A DNA stretch of 63,599 nt from Tenuifilum sp040752515 (GCA_040752515.1 JBFMGQ010000018.1:1-63599), one strand, 5' to 3'; shown: positions 34,589 through 44,399, numbered from the stretch's first letter. Translations and numbers: made by a program. The notes: generated from the letters alone by a model not told the origin.

Positions 34589-36292
34589 TTAATCGAGATC
34601 AAGGTTCAATTGTTGCTTCAAACGCAGAAGGGCAGGGTTCCGTTCGACCATAAAACGAAACTTTTCATCGGCGGTATAGAGTCTTGGCTTTCCGTTGCTT
34701 TCAATGCTTTCTACAACCTCTTCACTGATTTCAACATTTAGTGTTCCAAGACTCTTTTTTAGGTATGTGATTAGGTCTTTTTTGATTTCATTAAAAAGCT
34801 CTACTTGAATTTGTCCCTCAAATTGAATAACAATGTTACTGTTTTCTTTAAGAATAGGCTTATAAACTTGCATCAAGCTGTAATGCGCAGGTTTTTCTTT
34901 CTGAATTTGCTCGGCATAATTGTTCCATGCCTGAAGCGTTTCCTCCAAAGTTAGTGCTTTACTATCAGCCTCAATTTGAGTGTTTTGCTGCGATACCTCA
35001 GGATTTGGCTCTTCAGTTTTCTGAACGTCTTTCTGTGACGAACCGCTTAAAGCATTTTTAATAGATGTGGTTCGAATAGGGTTTTTTATAGGTGTCTGTG
35101 CTGCTTTGGCAGATGTTGAGGGTTTTGTTACTGGGGTTTCTGATTGATCATACCCCATATTTGCGGAATCCTCTACTTGACTGTCGTCAGATTTTTTTTT
35201 TTGATTAAGCCCGCAAAGCTTAATAAGCATTAGTTCAACATGAAGCCTTTGATTAGGGCTTTGCCTAAAAGCCACGTCGAACTGATTGGTCACCTGAAGG
35301 GCTTCAATTAGAAATGAGGGAGGACAGGTCGATGCCATTTCCTTATACTTTTGAGCAATGGCTGCCCCTACTTCAAGTAGTGGAATGGTTTTAGGATCGT
35401 GGCATACCAGAATATTCCTTAGGTGCATGCTTAATCCAGTAATAAACTGTTGTGCATCGAAGCCTTTGGATAGTAATTCGTCGAATATCTGTAAGGAGTA
35501 GGCATAATCGCCCTTAAGAAAATTTTCGGTTAACCGAAAATAGTACTGATAGTCGAGAACATTTAGGTTCTCAATTACCTTTTGGTAAGTGATATGGTTT
35601 TCGCTAAAGCTAACAACTTGGTCAAAAATTGAAAGCGCATCGCGCATGGCCCCATCGGCCTTTTGGGCAATTATATTAAGCGCTTCAACCTCGTATTCCA
35701 CCCCTTCGGATTTGGCAATGTATTCAAGATAATTTACAGTGTCCTCAACCCGAATACGGTTAAAGTCGAAGATTTGACAGCGCGAAAGTATGGTAGGAAG
35801 AATTTTATGTTTTTCAGTAGTAGCCATAATAAATATGGCATGGGCAGGTGGCTCCTCAAGGGTTTTCAGGAAAGCGTTAAAAGCGCTCTGTGAGAGCATG
35901 TGAACCTCATCGATGATATATACACTATACTTACCAATTTGCGGAGGAATACGAACCTGCTCTATCAGCTTTCGAATATCCTCTACAGAGTTGTTTGAAG
36001 CAGCATCGAGCTCATGGATGTTGAATGAACGATTAGAGTTAAACGATTTGCAACTTTCGCACACATTGCATGCTTCAAGTTCAGGGGTTAGGTTTTGGCA
36101 GTTGATGGTTTTGGCAAAAATTCGGGCACAGGTTGTTTTTCCAACACCCCGTGGACCACAGAAAAGGTAGGCCTGTGCCAATTGCTTGCGCTGAATGGCA
36201 TTTTTAAGGGTAGTGGTAATTGATGCTTGCCCAACCACGCTTTTAAACGTAGCTGGACGATACTTTCGTGCCGATACAATAAAATTCTCCAT
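34589..36292 (-). CDS. dnaX: DNA polymerase III subunit gamma/tau
   Basis: A 567-residue DnaX: AAA+ clamp-loader ATPase with Walker A FCGPRGVGKTTCARIFA, a zinc-binding cluster of four Cys (CQNLTPELEACNVCESC), DEVHMLS Walker B and ILSRCQIFDF (SRC motif). Domain III follows (about 230-365), then a low-complexity Ser/Thr/Lys linker and a tau-like tail with a helical end. It loads the beta clamp at the replication fork. A run of eight T in the coding direction context near 35190 (poly-Lys codons) could permit slippage, but I cannot show that a gamma form is made. Confidence 0.95.
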   Translation of the reverse strand: MENFIVSARKYRPATFKSVVGQASITTTLKNAIQRKQLAQAYLFCGPRGVGKTTCARIFAKTINCQNLTPELEACNVCESCKSFNSNRSFNIHELDAASNNSVEDIRKLIEQVRIPPQIGKYSVYIIDEVHMLSQSAFNAFLKTLEEPPAHAIFIMATTEKHKILPTILSRCQIFDFNRIRVEDTVNYLEYIAKSEGVEYEVEALNIIAQKADGAMRDALSIFDQVVSFSENHITYQKVIENLNVLDYQYYFRLTENFLKGDYAYSLQIFDELLSKGFDAQQFITGLSMHLRNILVCHDPKTIPLLEVGAAIAQKYKEMASTCPPSFLIEALQVTNQFDVAFRQSPNQRLHVELMLIKLCGLNQKKKSDDSQVEDSANMGYDQSETPVTKPSTSAKAAQTPIKNPIRTTSIKNALSGSSQKDVQKTEEPNPEVSQQNTQIEADSKALTLEETLQAWNNYAEQIQKEKPAHYSLMQVYKPILKENSNIVIQFEGQIQVELFNEIKKDLITYLKKSLGTLNVEISEEVVESIESNGKPRLYTADEKFRFMVERNPALLRLKQQLNLDLD

Positions 36293-36526
36293 TCTGCCAA
36301 AATTTCAAGAACAAAAATAGAAAAATACTCAAACCAACTGTCGCTGTACAATTGTAAATTACCTTAATTTACAGTATATGAGTGTAATAAGTTATTAACA
36401 GGCAGGTGAAAATCTGAAATCAAAAATTACATTAGAAATCAGAAACCAATAATTGGCAGTTATCTCCGCCAAGCGGGGAACGTTATTAAATTTTGAATTT
36501 TGAATCCCGCAGCGCAGGTCGTTTTT

Positions 36527-37696
36527 TTATTCTTTATTCTTTTTTTCTGCTTCGTAGGAATTACTCTTTAACCTTATCACTACAATCTCTGGCCTATTGC
36601 CCAACCTAACCCTTGGGCCCCATGTACCATAGCCGGGTGATACATAGATGTGAGTATTACCTTTTTTCTTATATCCCATACTTACCTCGTAAACTGCTTG
36701 GGTAATATAGTTAAAAGGCCACATCTGGCCGTGATGAGTGTGCCCTGAAAGCTGCAGATCGGCTCCAGCCTCAACAGATTCATTAAGGTTGAATGGCTGA
36801 TGATCGAGTACAATCGTAAACCTATTTTTGTCGATATTTTGGGTTAATTCCAATAAGGCTTTACGTGTTTGCCCCATTGCATAATTACTTTGCCGGTCGT
36901 AACGACCTACTATATTGATATTTGCAACTAATGCTGTGATGTCGTTAAGTACATTTACGCTGTGTTTTTTAAGGTATTCAATTTTTGCCTGATAATTGCT
37001 GAAAAATTCGTGGTTTCCGGTTACAGCATAAACACCATATTTTGCTTTTATTTGTTCAAACAGTTCGCCCATTTGCCCGTTTACCACAGGGGCTATGTCC
37101 TCGTCAAAAATATCGCCCACAAGTAAAACTATATCTGGATTTAGTGAATTAAATTTCTCAACAAGTTTTGCCAAATCGTTTTTGCCAATAATTGTTCCTA
37201 AATGGATATCTGAGGCCATTGCTATAGTCAAGTTCCCATCAGGTAGTGGCTTTGTGGTACTAATTTCAAAATGGTTAACCTTGGGATTGATAGCATTTAA
37301 ATAACCAGCAAAAATTATTGTTAGTGCAGCTGAGTAGATTATTCCAACTGCCAGTCGATGCAATTCAAGTGTATTTTTTATATCGATGTTGAACAACCAG
37401 GATGCAAGAGGTGTGGCTAATTGAAATAGAAGGAAAAGCAGTGTTAGGTAAAGCATGAATGCCAGCCAAATTGACCCCAGTTTTACAAGTAGAGTAGGTA
37501 TTTGGCCACCAATAAAGGCCTCAAATGTTCGTCCTAGAGGGTATGATAGCACAATAAACCAGAATATAAACTTCATTGCGGTCCCAATTGAAGGTAAACC
37601 GAACACAGGTCGGGTTTGGTAGAATATATAAAGGTTAACAAGGGTGTAAATACCAAGGACTATCGATAAAAAAATGACAATTTGAGGAATCTTCAT
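36527..37696 (-). CDS. Membrane-anchored metallophosphoesterase
   Basis: A 389-residue protein with four N-terminal hydrophobic segments (about 5-25, 38-60, 70-100 and 115-135) and a C-terminal calcineurin-like phosphoesterase domain carrying the full metal set: MASDIHLG, LVGDIFDE, VTGNHEF and LSGHTHHGQ. The architecture matches the YkuE/LpxG-like membrane phosphoesterases. Its substrate could be a phospholipid or nucleotide-linked lipid; this cannot be fixed from sequence. It stands alone between dnaX and the cold-shock gene. Confidence 0.87.
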   Translation of the reverse strand: MKIPQIVIFLSIVLGIYTLVNLYIFYQTRPVFGLPSIGTAMKFIFWFIVLSYPLGRTFEAFIGGQIPTLLVKLGSIWLAFMLYLTLLFLLFQLATPLASWLFNIDIKNTLELHRLAVGIIYSAALTIIFAGYLNAINPKVNHFEISTTKPLPDGNLTIAMASDIHLGTIIGKNDLAKLVEKFNSLNPDIVLLVGDIFDEDIAPVVNGQMGELFEQIKAKYGVYAVTGNHEFFSNYQAKIEYLKKHSVNVLNDITALVANINIVGRYDRQSNYAMGQTRKALLELTQNIDKNRFTIVLDHQPFNLNESVEAGADLQLSGHTHHGQMWPFNYITQAVYEVSMGYKKKGNTHIYVSPGYGTWGPRVRLGNRPEIVVIRLKSNSYEAEKKNKE

Positions 37697-37753
37697 GCTA
37701 TAGTATTTTTATCGGTTAACAAAGATAGCATATGAAAGTTCAAGTTCAATAAA

Positions 37754-37781
37754 CAAAAAAATCCCGGCATAACCGGGATTT
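37754..37781 (-). terminator. Intrinsic terminator after cold-shock gene
   Basis: On the minus strand the stem AATCCCGG/CCGGGATT with loop TTATG is followed by TTTTTTTG. It lies 20 bases after the cold-shock protein stop. Confidence 0.85.
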
Positions 37782-37801
37782 AAACAAGTATGTAGGATAA
37801 C

Positions 37802-37993
37802 CTAAGCCAATTTAACATCTACTGCATTCAGCCCTTTTCTTCCTTGTTCAAGGTTGAAAGTAACCTCATCGTTTTCTGAAATTTGATCTTTTAATCCAGT
37901 GGCGTGTACAAAATACTCTTCACTTGTTTCTGCATCTTTAATAAAACCAAATCCTTTTGATTCGTTAAAGAATTTTACTGTTCCTTTGTTCAT
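37802..37993 (-). CDS. Cold-shock protein (CspA family)
   Basis: A 63-residue single cold-shock domain with RNP1 KGFGFIKD and RNP2-like EEYFVHAT, the full length for the family. It binds single-stranded nucleic acids and melts RNA structure. The 198 bases upstream carry no gene, so a long structured 5' leader like that of cspA is possible but not demonstrated. It is monocistronic with its own terminator. Confidence 0.95.
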   Translation of the reverse strand: MNKGTVKFFNESKGFGFIKDAETSEEYFVHATGLKDQISENDEVTFNLEQGRKGLNAVDVKLA

Positions 37994-38191
37994 TTGTTGT
38001 GATTTTTAATTCGAGTGCAAGTAACGCATAATAATTGGATTTAGCACTATTAATTTAGATTTATTTTAAATATATTTACTATGTAGTTGATAATATGCAA
38101 AATATCAATTGTTAAATTGTGTTATTTCCATTTTTTGATGTCTTGTTTTTGATAAAGATAGGTTTTGGTGTATCCTTGTTAAGCTTTTTAA

Positions 38192-40501
38192 TTACATTTT
38201 TGGTTTATCACTCATAATAAAGGTTAGTTCACCGCCATTGATGATGTCATTATGATTAATAAAATGGCTCATGTAAGGTTTTCCGTTAAATAATATCTGT
38301 TTCACATAAACGTTCTTTTCCGATTGGTTTTTGGTTGAAATGTTAAATGTTTTGCCATTTTCAAGTTTAATGGTAGCCTTGACAACAAGTGGACTTCCAA
38401 TGGCATAGCTCAACGATGCGGGAGCAACAGGATAGAATCCAAGGGAGCTGAAGATATACCATGCGCTCATTTGACCGCAATCGTCGTTACCACTTAAGCC
38501 TCCAGGTGTTGGCTTGTACATTGAGTTGCATATCATTCTTACCGTTTTCTGAGTTTTCCATGGCGTATCGGTCCAGTTGTATAGGTAAGCAACATGGTGC
38601 GAAGGTTCATTGCCATGAACGTAATTACCAATTAACCCATCGCGGGTAATATCTTCAGTTTCTGCGAAGTAATTATCGGGAAGATACATGGTGAATAGCG
38701 AATCAAGGTATTTACCAAGCTGCATTTTTCCACCATGCATTTTTACCAACTCTTCTGGATTGTGGGGTACATAAAGGCTGTAGTTCCATGAATTTCCCTC
38801 GATAAAACCTTGCCCGTGAGTGCTTAGCACTTCAAAATCGGCTTTAAAGCTACCATCCAACATTCTTGGTCGCATAAAACCAATTGATTTATCGAATACG
38901 TTTTTAAAGTTTTGGGAACGGTTCATGAATTCTTGGTAAGTATCCAACTTATTCAGTTTTAGTGCAAGTTGAGCAATACACCAATCGTCGTAGGCGTATT
39001 CAAGGGTTTTAGAGACCGAACTACCCGATTTGTCCTCGGGTACATAACCATATTCCATATAGCTATTTAAGCCGTCATACCATTTGTTTTTCGCACTCTG
39101 AACACAAGCGTTTAGGGCGTAGCCCAAATCAAAGCTATCATTCCATTTGATAGCGGCATCGGCAATTACAGAAACTGCATGGTATCCAATCATGCACCAG
39201 TTTTCGTTGGCATAGTGCGACCAAATGGGGAGCATGTGGTGGACACTTTGGCTGTAGTGAGCAAGCATCGATTTTATCATATCTACATTTCGCTTGGGTT
39301 GAATGATGTTGAAGAGCGGGTGAAGCGCTCTATAGGTATCCCAAAGCGAAAATGTGGTATAGTTGTCAAAATCGGTTGCGGTGTGAACGTTTTGGTCGAT
39401 TCCCCGATAATGCCTATCGGTATCCATGTAAATGGTTGGGCTAAGCAAGGCATGATACATCGATGTATAAAAGTTTACCAAATCGCTTTCTGAAAGCGAT
39501 TCTATATCAATTCTGCCAAGTTCAATGTTCCATTGTTTTTGTCCTTTTTCTTTAATTGCATCAAAATTCCAACTTGGTGTTTCGGCTTTCATATTAGCAA
39601 TAGCACCTAATGTGCTCACAGGTGACAATGCAACCTTAACCAATATCTGCTCGTTGTTTAATGTTGAGAAATCGAAATGGCAGCGCATTTCTCGGCCTGC
39701 ATTTTCAGGGAAATTTGAGTTTTGGTCGAATTTACGCCAAAAACCTTTATAGCCCAATTTTTCATCGTTAACAATTCCGTAGGATTTAAAAGGTTTTGAG
39801 AAAGATATTGCAAAGAAAACCATTCGTGTACGTGCCCAGCCCGTTGTTTGTCTGTAACCAGTAATAAGGGTATCATTCTCAACACGTACAAATGTCCATA
39901 CATTTTTATCAGGATGATTATATATGCCATGTACAAGGTCGATAATGATGTGAGCAGAGTCGGTTCTTGGGAACGAGTAACGGTGAACGCCTACCCTTGT
40001 CGAAGTTGTAAGTTCTGCTAAGATGTTGTAGTCAGATAGTTTAACCCTATAGTAGTTGGGTTCGGCATATTCATTTTTATGCGAAAACTTTGAACGGTAA
40101 CCGGTTTGGGTATTTGATGCAATTCCAGGATTTAGCTTTAGCTTTCCAACAGTTGGCATAATAAGTATGTCGCCTAAATCGGAATGCCCCGTTCCGCTAA
40201 AATGGGTGTGACTAAATCCAACTATCGTGCTATCGCTGTACTGATAGCCGGCGCAATACTTGTAAACATCACCTGTGTATTTCCCATTTAGAGAGTAGGG
40301 GATTGTATCCGTGTCGGGGCTAAGTTGTACGGCACCAAAAGGAACGGTAGCACCCGGAAATGTGTGTCCCATTCGCTCTGTTCCAATGAATGGGTTAACC
40401 CATTTTAAGTAGTTCTTTTGTTGCGCAATGCCCAGATTAGATGAAAGGATTAGTATCAGAATTATTAGTATCAGTATTAATTTCTGTCTAAATTTAACCA
40501 T
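38192..40501 (-). CDS. GH92 alpha-mannosidase, secreted
   Basis: A 769-residue glycoside hydrolase family 92 enzyme. Signal peptide LILILIILILILSSNLGIAQ (cut after AQ), then NPFIGTERMGHTFPGATVPF, and the late signature GNDDCGQMSAWYIF with the catalytic-region acids. GH92 enzymes are calcium-dependent exo-acting alpha-mannosidases that trim N-glycan or fungal mannan; the linkage preference is not readable. It sits 29 bases after the S9 peptidase gene, so the two exported hydrolases may be co-expressed to digest glycoproteins. No SusC/SusD pair is nearby. Confidence 0.92.
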   Translation of the reverse strand: MVKFRQKLILILIILILILSSNLGIAQQKNYLKWVNPFIGTERMGHTFPGATVPFGAVQLSPDTDTIPYSLNGKYTGDVYKYCAGYQYSDSTIVGFSHTHFSGTGHSDLGDILIMPTVGKLKLNPGIASNTQTGYRSKFSHKNEYAEPNYYRVKLSDYNILAELTTSTRVGVHRYSFPRTDSAHIIIDLVHGIYNHPDKNVWTFVRVENDTLITGYRQTTGWARTRMVFFAISFSKPFKSYGIVNDEKLGYKGFWRKFDQNSNFPENAGREMRCHFDFSTLNNEQILVKVALSPVSTLGAIANMKAETPSWNFDAIKEKGQKQWNIELGRIDIESLSESDLVNFYTSMYHALLSPTIYMDTDRHYRGIDQNVHTATDFDNYTTFSLWDTYRALHPLFNIIQPKRNVDMIKSMLAHYSQSVHHMLPIWSHYANENWCMIGYHAVSVIADAAIKWNDSFDLGYALNACVQSAKNKWYDGLNSYMEYGYVPEDKSGSSVSKTLEYAYDDWCIAQLALKLNKLDTYQEFMNRSQNFKNVFDKSIGFMRPRMLDGSFKADFEVLSTHGQGFIEGNSWNYSLYVPHNPEELVKMHGGKMQLGKYLDSLFTMYLPDNYFAETEDITRDGLIGNYVHGNEPSHHVAYLYNWTDTPWKTQKTVRMICNSMYKPTPGGLSGNDDCGQMSAWYIFSSLGFYPVAPASLSYAIGSPLVVKATIKLENGKTFNISTKNQSEKNVYVKQILFNGKPYMSHFINHNDIINGGELTFIMSDKPKM

Positions 40502-40530
40502 TGCATTAATTATTAAATATTTAATGAGAT

Positions 40531-43323
40531 TTAATTAACGGGTTCATATCCTAAAGTTTTGCCCTTTTTAGATTGCGGGATTCCTTTCATCCATGTAGGC
40601 ATTGGTGCATCTTTAAGGTAGTAGTCGAAGAATTGCTGCATGCGAATTGACCAGTCAACCCTGTTGGGGTAACGGGTAAGGTTATGGTCGTCGTCGTTGT
40701 AGTTAATAAGCCATACCGGTTTGCCAAGCCTGCGAAGGGCAAGGAAAAGCTCAATGCCCTGGTACCAAGGAACTGCCCCATCGGCATCGTCGTGCCTAAT
40801 TAGTAGAGGTGTATTTACCTTTTGCACGTGGAATAGGGGGCTGTTTTCAATAAATAGCAACGGTTTGTCCCATAGGGTGCCGCCTATGCGGCTTTGGGTG
40901 TGCTCATACTGAAACATACGAGCCATACCTGACTCCCAGCGAATGCCTCCGTAAGCGCTGGTCATATTCGATACGGGTGCACCAGCTGAGGCTGCTCTGA
41001 ACAGATTGGTTTGTGTAATTAGGTAAGCCACCTGGTATCCACCCCAACTTTGGCCTTGAACTCCTATTCGGTCTTTATCAACAAAACCTTCTTTTATTAT
41101 TGCCATAGTACCGCTTATAACGGCGTTGTAAGCACTTTGCCCCGGATATCCTATTTGATATTTAATATCGGGCATGAATACTATGTAATCGTTGCTGACA
41201 TAGATGGAAGGTGATATTACCGATCGGCTTGGTTTTGGATCGTAAAAACTATGAAGGTTATCGGTATGTGTTTCGTAAAAGTAAACCATCATTGGGTATT
41301 TGCGGTTAGGATTAAAACCTTCGGGTAAATACAGGAGCCCTTCAACTGAATCACGATTAAAATCAATCCATTTGTATAATTTAACCATGCCCCACTTATA
41401 GTCGGTTATTTTGGGGTTAGCGTTTGAAATTTTAGCCGCATTGGAAAATTCCATGTCGCTAATCCAAAGATCACGGTATTCCGTAAACGATTCTCTTTGC
41501 CATATTAGGGTATTAGAGTTTTTGGCTTTTGATACATACCTGTACTTATGATTTGTCAATATCTTTTGATCAATTCCCAGGGGTTGGTCAACTCGCATCA
41601 AGCCAAAACCAGATTGTTTGGAAGTATTATTAAATACTTCGACAAGTTCATTATTGCTGTAACTAAGATAATCGTTATCGTTAGTTCTTATAATTCGGTA
41701 GGTGTTCTTTTGTTTTCTTCCGTAACCGTTTGTAATACATATTGGTTTCAGCTTGCCAGTTGGGTCTAACGCCCAGATATCAAACCTGTCGTAAATTAAA
41801 AAGAACCTATCATTTTCCACCCAACCAGCACTCCCGTATGGCTGAGGTATTTGAGGTATATCGGTTTGTTCGTCATAGAATTTAACTAATAAACCTTTAG
41901 TTTGATTTATAGTTTTACCATCTCTCTTGCTCCAGGTGTACCATGAACTATCAGCAGGGTTGTAGAATGCAAGATATTTTCCCGATGGTGAAAGTTGTGG
42001 TTGAAAAGGCAATCCCTTTAGTACAAGTTCGTATTTCCCTGTATTGATATCAACCAAGTAGTAGTCCGATTTTAAGGGACTTTCCCATGTCATGGAATAC
42101 AAATAGGGTTTACTGCAAGGTGCTAGCGCCAAGGGCGCATCTCCTTTTAGGAGGACTTTAACTCTTTCTATTGAATCGTTTGCAAGTTGTACCATTCTTT
42201 TTTCATTAATGTGGTAAACTGCTAAATACGACTTTTTGTCTGCATCTTTCAATCTAACTTTCTGTTGGGTTTGCAAAAGTGTATCGGTCCAACTCCACAA
42301 ATCCATAATCGTTTTTTCATCTTCCAGAAGTGTATCTTTTTCTTCTTTTACCGGTATTGGGCTTGTTCCAAAAAATAACCTCTTACCGCTGGCTGAAAAA
42401 TTGGGTTCGAAATGTTGACTAACCATCCATCCATTGGGCATACCCTTTGATGATTTGTCAACAATACGCTGAACATTATGGCTCCTTGAGTCCCAGTAGT
42501 ATAATGAGTATTCCTTAACTTTCCCGGTATCGCTGGTGAAAACAAAAGCCATTTGGCTACCTTCATCGTCAAAGTTAAGTTGCGATATCTCACCCATCGA
42601 TTTAAAAACCTCTATAGCATTGAAATTTTGAGTGCTGAAAACGTAGAGCAATGACGTTTTTATTGAATCGCCAATCATTTTGTTATATGCAATAAATTGG
42701 CCATTTTTACTTATAGCGTAGTGGCTTACGCTATCAACTTTTTGCAATTGCTCGTTTAAGGGATTCAGTAATATTAACGAACCAATTGAATTTGCTTTTT
42801 TAGAAGGACTTTTCTTGTTGGGCTCTTTTTTAGTTGAGTCATTTTCAACCTTTGGTTTTTCAAGCTCTGTGAAAATTGCTACAATGTTTCCATCATCTTC
42901 AGAAACCTTGAACGATTTTACGTTTGGGTAGTAATGTTTTTTAGAGTTTGCGAAAACAAAAACCATGAGCGAATCCTTTGGCATTTCTTCAGATTTCTTT
43001 TTAGCTAATTTGGCCTTGCGGATAAGTTCAAATTGTGGTTTGATTTGAAAAACTATAAAATTGCTTGCAGGCGAGAATTTAGCATTGTAGCCTCTTGGAA
43101 ACCGATAGGTCTTTTTATCGGAATCGTTATAAACCAATAGAGTTCCATCGCCTTTTTGAGGGTTAACCTCATAGCTGACCAATTTGCCATTATTTGATAT
43201 TGCGGGTTTTGCAATATCGTTCCATTCATCATACACATCATGATTTAAAACCTTTTTAGGGCTGTTCTGCGCAAAAAGATTTGTTGATAGTAATAAAACT
43301 GCTATCAAAATTTTGTTTCTCAT
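40531..43323 (-). CDS. S9 family (prolyl oligopeptidase-type) serine peptidase
   Basis: A 930-residue exported peptidase: signal peptide ILIAVLLLSTNLFAQ, a large beta-propeller-like region with a Lys/Ser-rich low-complexity insert (about 160-180), and a C-terminal alpha/beta-hydrolase with nucleophile Ser in GQSWGGYQVA, Asp in DDADGAVPW and His in NDDDHNLTRY. It is probably periplasmic or surface-located and removes dipeptides or cleaves at proline or other residues; specificity cannot be read. It pairs with the downstream GH92 gene. Confidence 0.9.
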   Translation of the reverse strand: MRNKILIAVLLLSTNLFAQNSPKKVLNHDVYDEWNDIAKPAISNNGKLVSYEVNPQKGDGTLLVYNDSDKKTYRFPRGYNAKFSPASNFIVFQIKPQFELIRKAKLAKKKSEEMPKDSLMVFVFANSKKHYYPNVKSFKVSEDDGNIVAIFTELEKPKVENDSTKKEPNKKSPSKKANSIGSLILLNPLNEQLQKVDSVSHYAISKNGQFIAYNKMIGDSIKTSLLYVFSTQNFNAIEVFKSMGEISQLNFDDEGSQMAFVFTSDTGKVKEYSLYYWDSRSHNVQRIVDKSSKGMPNGWMVSQHFEPNFSASGKRLFFGTSPIPVKEEKDTLLEDEKTIMDLWSWTDTLLQTQQKVRLKDADKKSYLAVYHINEKRMVQLANDSIERVKVLLKGDAPLALAPCSKPYLYSMTWESPLKSDYYLVDINTGKYELVLKGLPFQPQLSPSGKYLAFYNPADSSWYTWSKRDGKTINQTKGLLVKFYDEQTDIPQIPQPYGSAGWVENDRFFLIYDRFDIWALDPTGKLKPICITNGYGRKQKNTYRIIRTNDNDYLSYSNNELVEVFNNTSKQSGFGLMRVDQPLGIDQKILTNHKYRYVSKAKNSNTLIWQRESFTEYRDLWISDMEFSNAAKISNANPKITDYKWGMVKLYKWIDFNRDSVEGLLYLPEGFNPNRKYPMMVYFYETHTDNLHSFYDPKPSRSVISPSIYVSNDYIVFMPDIKYQIGYPGQSAYNAVISGTMAIIKEGFVDKDRIGVQGQSWGGYQVAYLITQTNLFRAASAGAPVSNMTSAYGGIRWESGMARMFQYEHTQSRIGGTLWDKPLLFIENSPLFHVQKVNTPLLIRHDDADGAVPWYQGIELFLALRRLGKPVWLINYNDDDHNLTRYPNRVDWSIRMQQFFDYYLKDAPMPTWMKGIPQSKKGKTLGYEPVN

Positions 43324-43420
43324 GGCAATGAATGTTATAGTTCTTTTTTGATTAATTGTATAGATTATGGTTTAATCGAAATTAGTGTTTTATGGGTATT
43401 CTCGAAATGCTCAAAAGGAA

Positions 43421-43486
43421 AAGGCCATCCAAATCAGGGATGGCCAAATTCTACCGTATTTTTCAGTAAGTGATCCGGGCGGGATT
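43421..43486. repeat. Partial duplicate of tRNA-Arg 3' end and terminator
   Basis: This 66-base segment matches 43534-43599 at an offset of 113 bases, with only a few mismatches near 43446-43453. It contains the hairpin GGCCATCC/GGATGGCC, the spacer CCGTATTTTTCAGTAAG and the last 16 bases of the tRNA (GTGATCCGGGCGGGATT on the plus strand). Beyond GGGATT the copies diverge, so this copy is only a tRNA tail. Confidence 0.8.
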
Positions 43487-43528
43487 AGTTCGCCTTCGGC
43501 TCATGATCCCGCCCTGCTCTGGCACAAA

Positions 43529-43558
43529 AAAGGAAGGCCATCCAAATCAGGGATGGCC
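43529..43558 (-). terminator. Intrinsic terminator of tRNA-Arg
   Basis: On the minus strand the stem GGCCATCC/GGATGGCC with a 7-base loop is followed by TTCCTTTTTT, 26 bases after the tRNA. A second copy of the hairpin lies at 43423-43445. Confidence 0.75.
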
Positions 43559-43583
43559 TTATGCTGCCGTATTTTTCAGTAAG

Positions 43584-43657
43584 TGATCCGGGCGGGATTC
43601 GAACCCACGACCCACAGCTTAGAAGGCTGTTGCTCTATCCAACTGAGCTACCGGACC
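43584..43657 (-). tRNA. tRNA-Arg (anticodon UCU)
   Basis: On the minus strand a complete cloverleaf is readable: acceptor GGTCCGG with CCGGATC (one G-U pair), D arm with AGCTCAGTTGGATAGAGC, anticodon stem ACAGC/GCTGT around loop CTTCTAA (anticodon TCT), T arm with GGTTCGAATCC, discriminator A. CCA is not encoded. It reads AGA codons. It lies 67 bases downstream of hisIE and may be read through from the his operon. Confidence 0.95.
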
Positions 43658-43724
43658 GGCTTCGATTATTCGAAGCGCAAAATTAAGCATTACTTTTAAA
43701 AAAATAAAACATCACATCCTATTT

Positions 43725-44384
43725 TTACTTGCCCCATTGTTTTTCGCCGCGCTTAAAGTTTTCAACTTCATTATTGCTAACCTTTGAATCGGCATGACGT
43801 GCTTTAAGGGTTTCTATAACCCTGTTGAATGTAAGGTTACGGCTCGAAAGTAGAACCAGCGTGTGGTAAATCAAGTCGGCTGCTTCGTCGAGTAATCGCT
43901 CGTCGGAACCATTTTCTGCCTCAAGGGCAAGTTCAACCGCTTCTTCACCTACTTTTTTGGCTATGCGCTTGGCTCCTGCCGACAATAGTTTAGCTGTGTA
44001 GCTTTGCACTGCATTGGTTTGTTTACGGTTTTCGATAATACCCTCGAGATATTCAATAAATCCCAGTTTGTTACTGTTTTGCTCATTAAAGCAGGTGTCG
44101 TTTCCGGTATGGCAAACAGGCCCTTGTGGCGAAACCTTTACCAGTAGGGTATCGCCATCGCAGTCTGGTATTATTTCCAGAACTTTCAGAAAGTTTCCAG
44201 AGGTTTCACCCTTCGTCCAAATTTGACTGCGGGTTCGACTGTAGAAAGTGGCAAGCCCTGTTTTTCGGGTTACTTCCAGTGCCTCGCGGTTCATAAACCC
44301 TAGCATTAGCACTTTGCCTGTTGATGCGTCCTGTATAATTGCAGGAAGCAATCCGTTGAGTTTGTCAAAATTTAAATTAGTCAT
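43725..44384 (-). CDS. hisIE: HisIE bifunctional PR-AMP cyclohydrolase / PR-ATP pyrophosphatase
   Basis: A 219-residue fusion of HisI (about 1-110; metal and catalytic Cys/His in GDTLLVKVSPQGPVCHTGNDTC) and HisE (about 115-205; helical, with KVGEEAVELALEA). It performs steps 2 and 3 of histidine synthesis: pyrophosphate removal from PR-ATP and ring opening of PR-AMP. It is the last gene of the his operon, 15 bases after hisF. Confidence 0.96.
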   Translation of the reverse strand: MTNLNFDKLNGLLPAIIQDASTGKVLMLGFMNREALEVTRKTGLATFYSRTRSQIWTKGETSGNFLKVLEIIPDCDGDTLLVKVSPQGPVCHTGNDTCFNEQNSNKLGFIEYLEGIIENRKQTNAVQSYTAKLLSAGAKRIAKKVGEEAVELALEAENGSDERLLDEAADLIYHTLVLLSSRNLTFNRVIETLKARHADSKVSNNEVENFKRGEKQWGK

Positions 44385-44399
44385 AGTTTTTTGTTTTTG

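Larger units (their letters stand above)
43324..43583. other. Intergenic region with duplicated tRNA 3' end
   Basis: The 260 bases between the S9 peptidase start and the tRNA-Arg 3' end hold no convincing gene. They contain two 66-base near-copies of a terminator-plus-tRNA-3'-end segment (described separately) and, between them, the inverted repeat GGGCGGGAT/ATCCCGCCC at about 43478-43513 with an inner GCC-TTC-GGC stem. Confidence 0.7.

Noticed and set aside
35180..35205. Programmed frameshift in dnaX making a gamma form
   Set aside because: A T-rich homopolymer exists in the linker region, but no slippery heptamer with stem was convincing by eye.
43385..43582. 65-residue plus-strand frame upstream of the tRNA
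   Set aside because: It is made of the duplicated terminator and tRNA-tail segment and reads the same peptide blocks twice; a repeat artefact.
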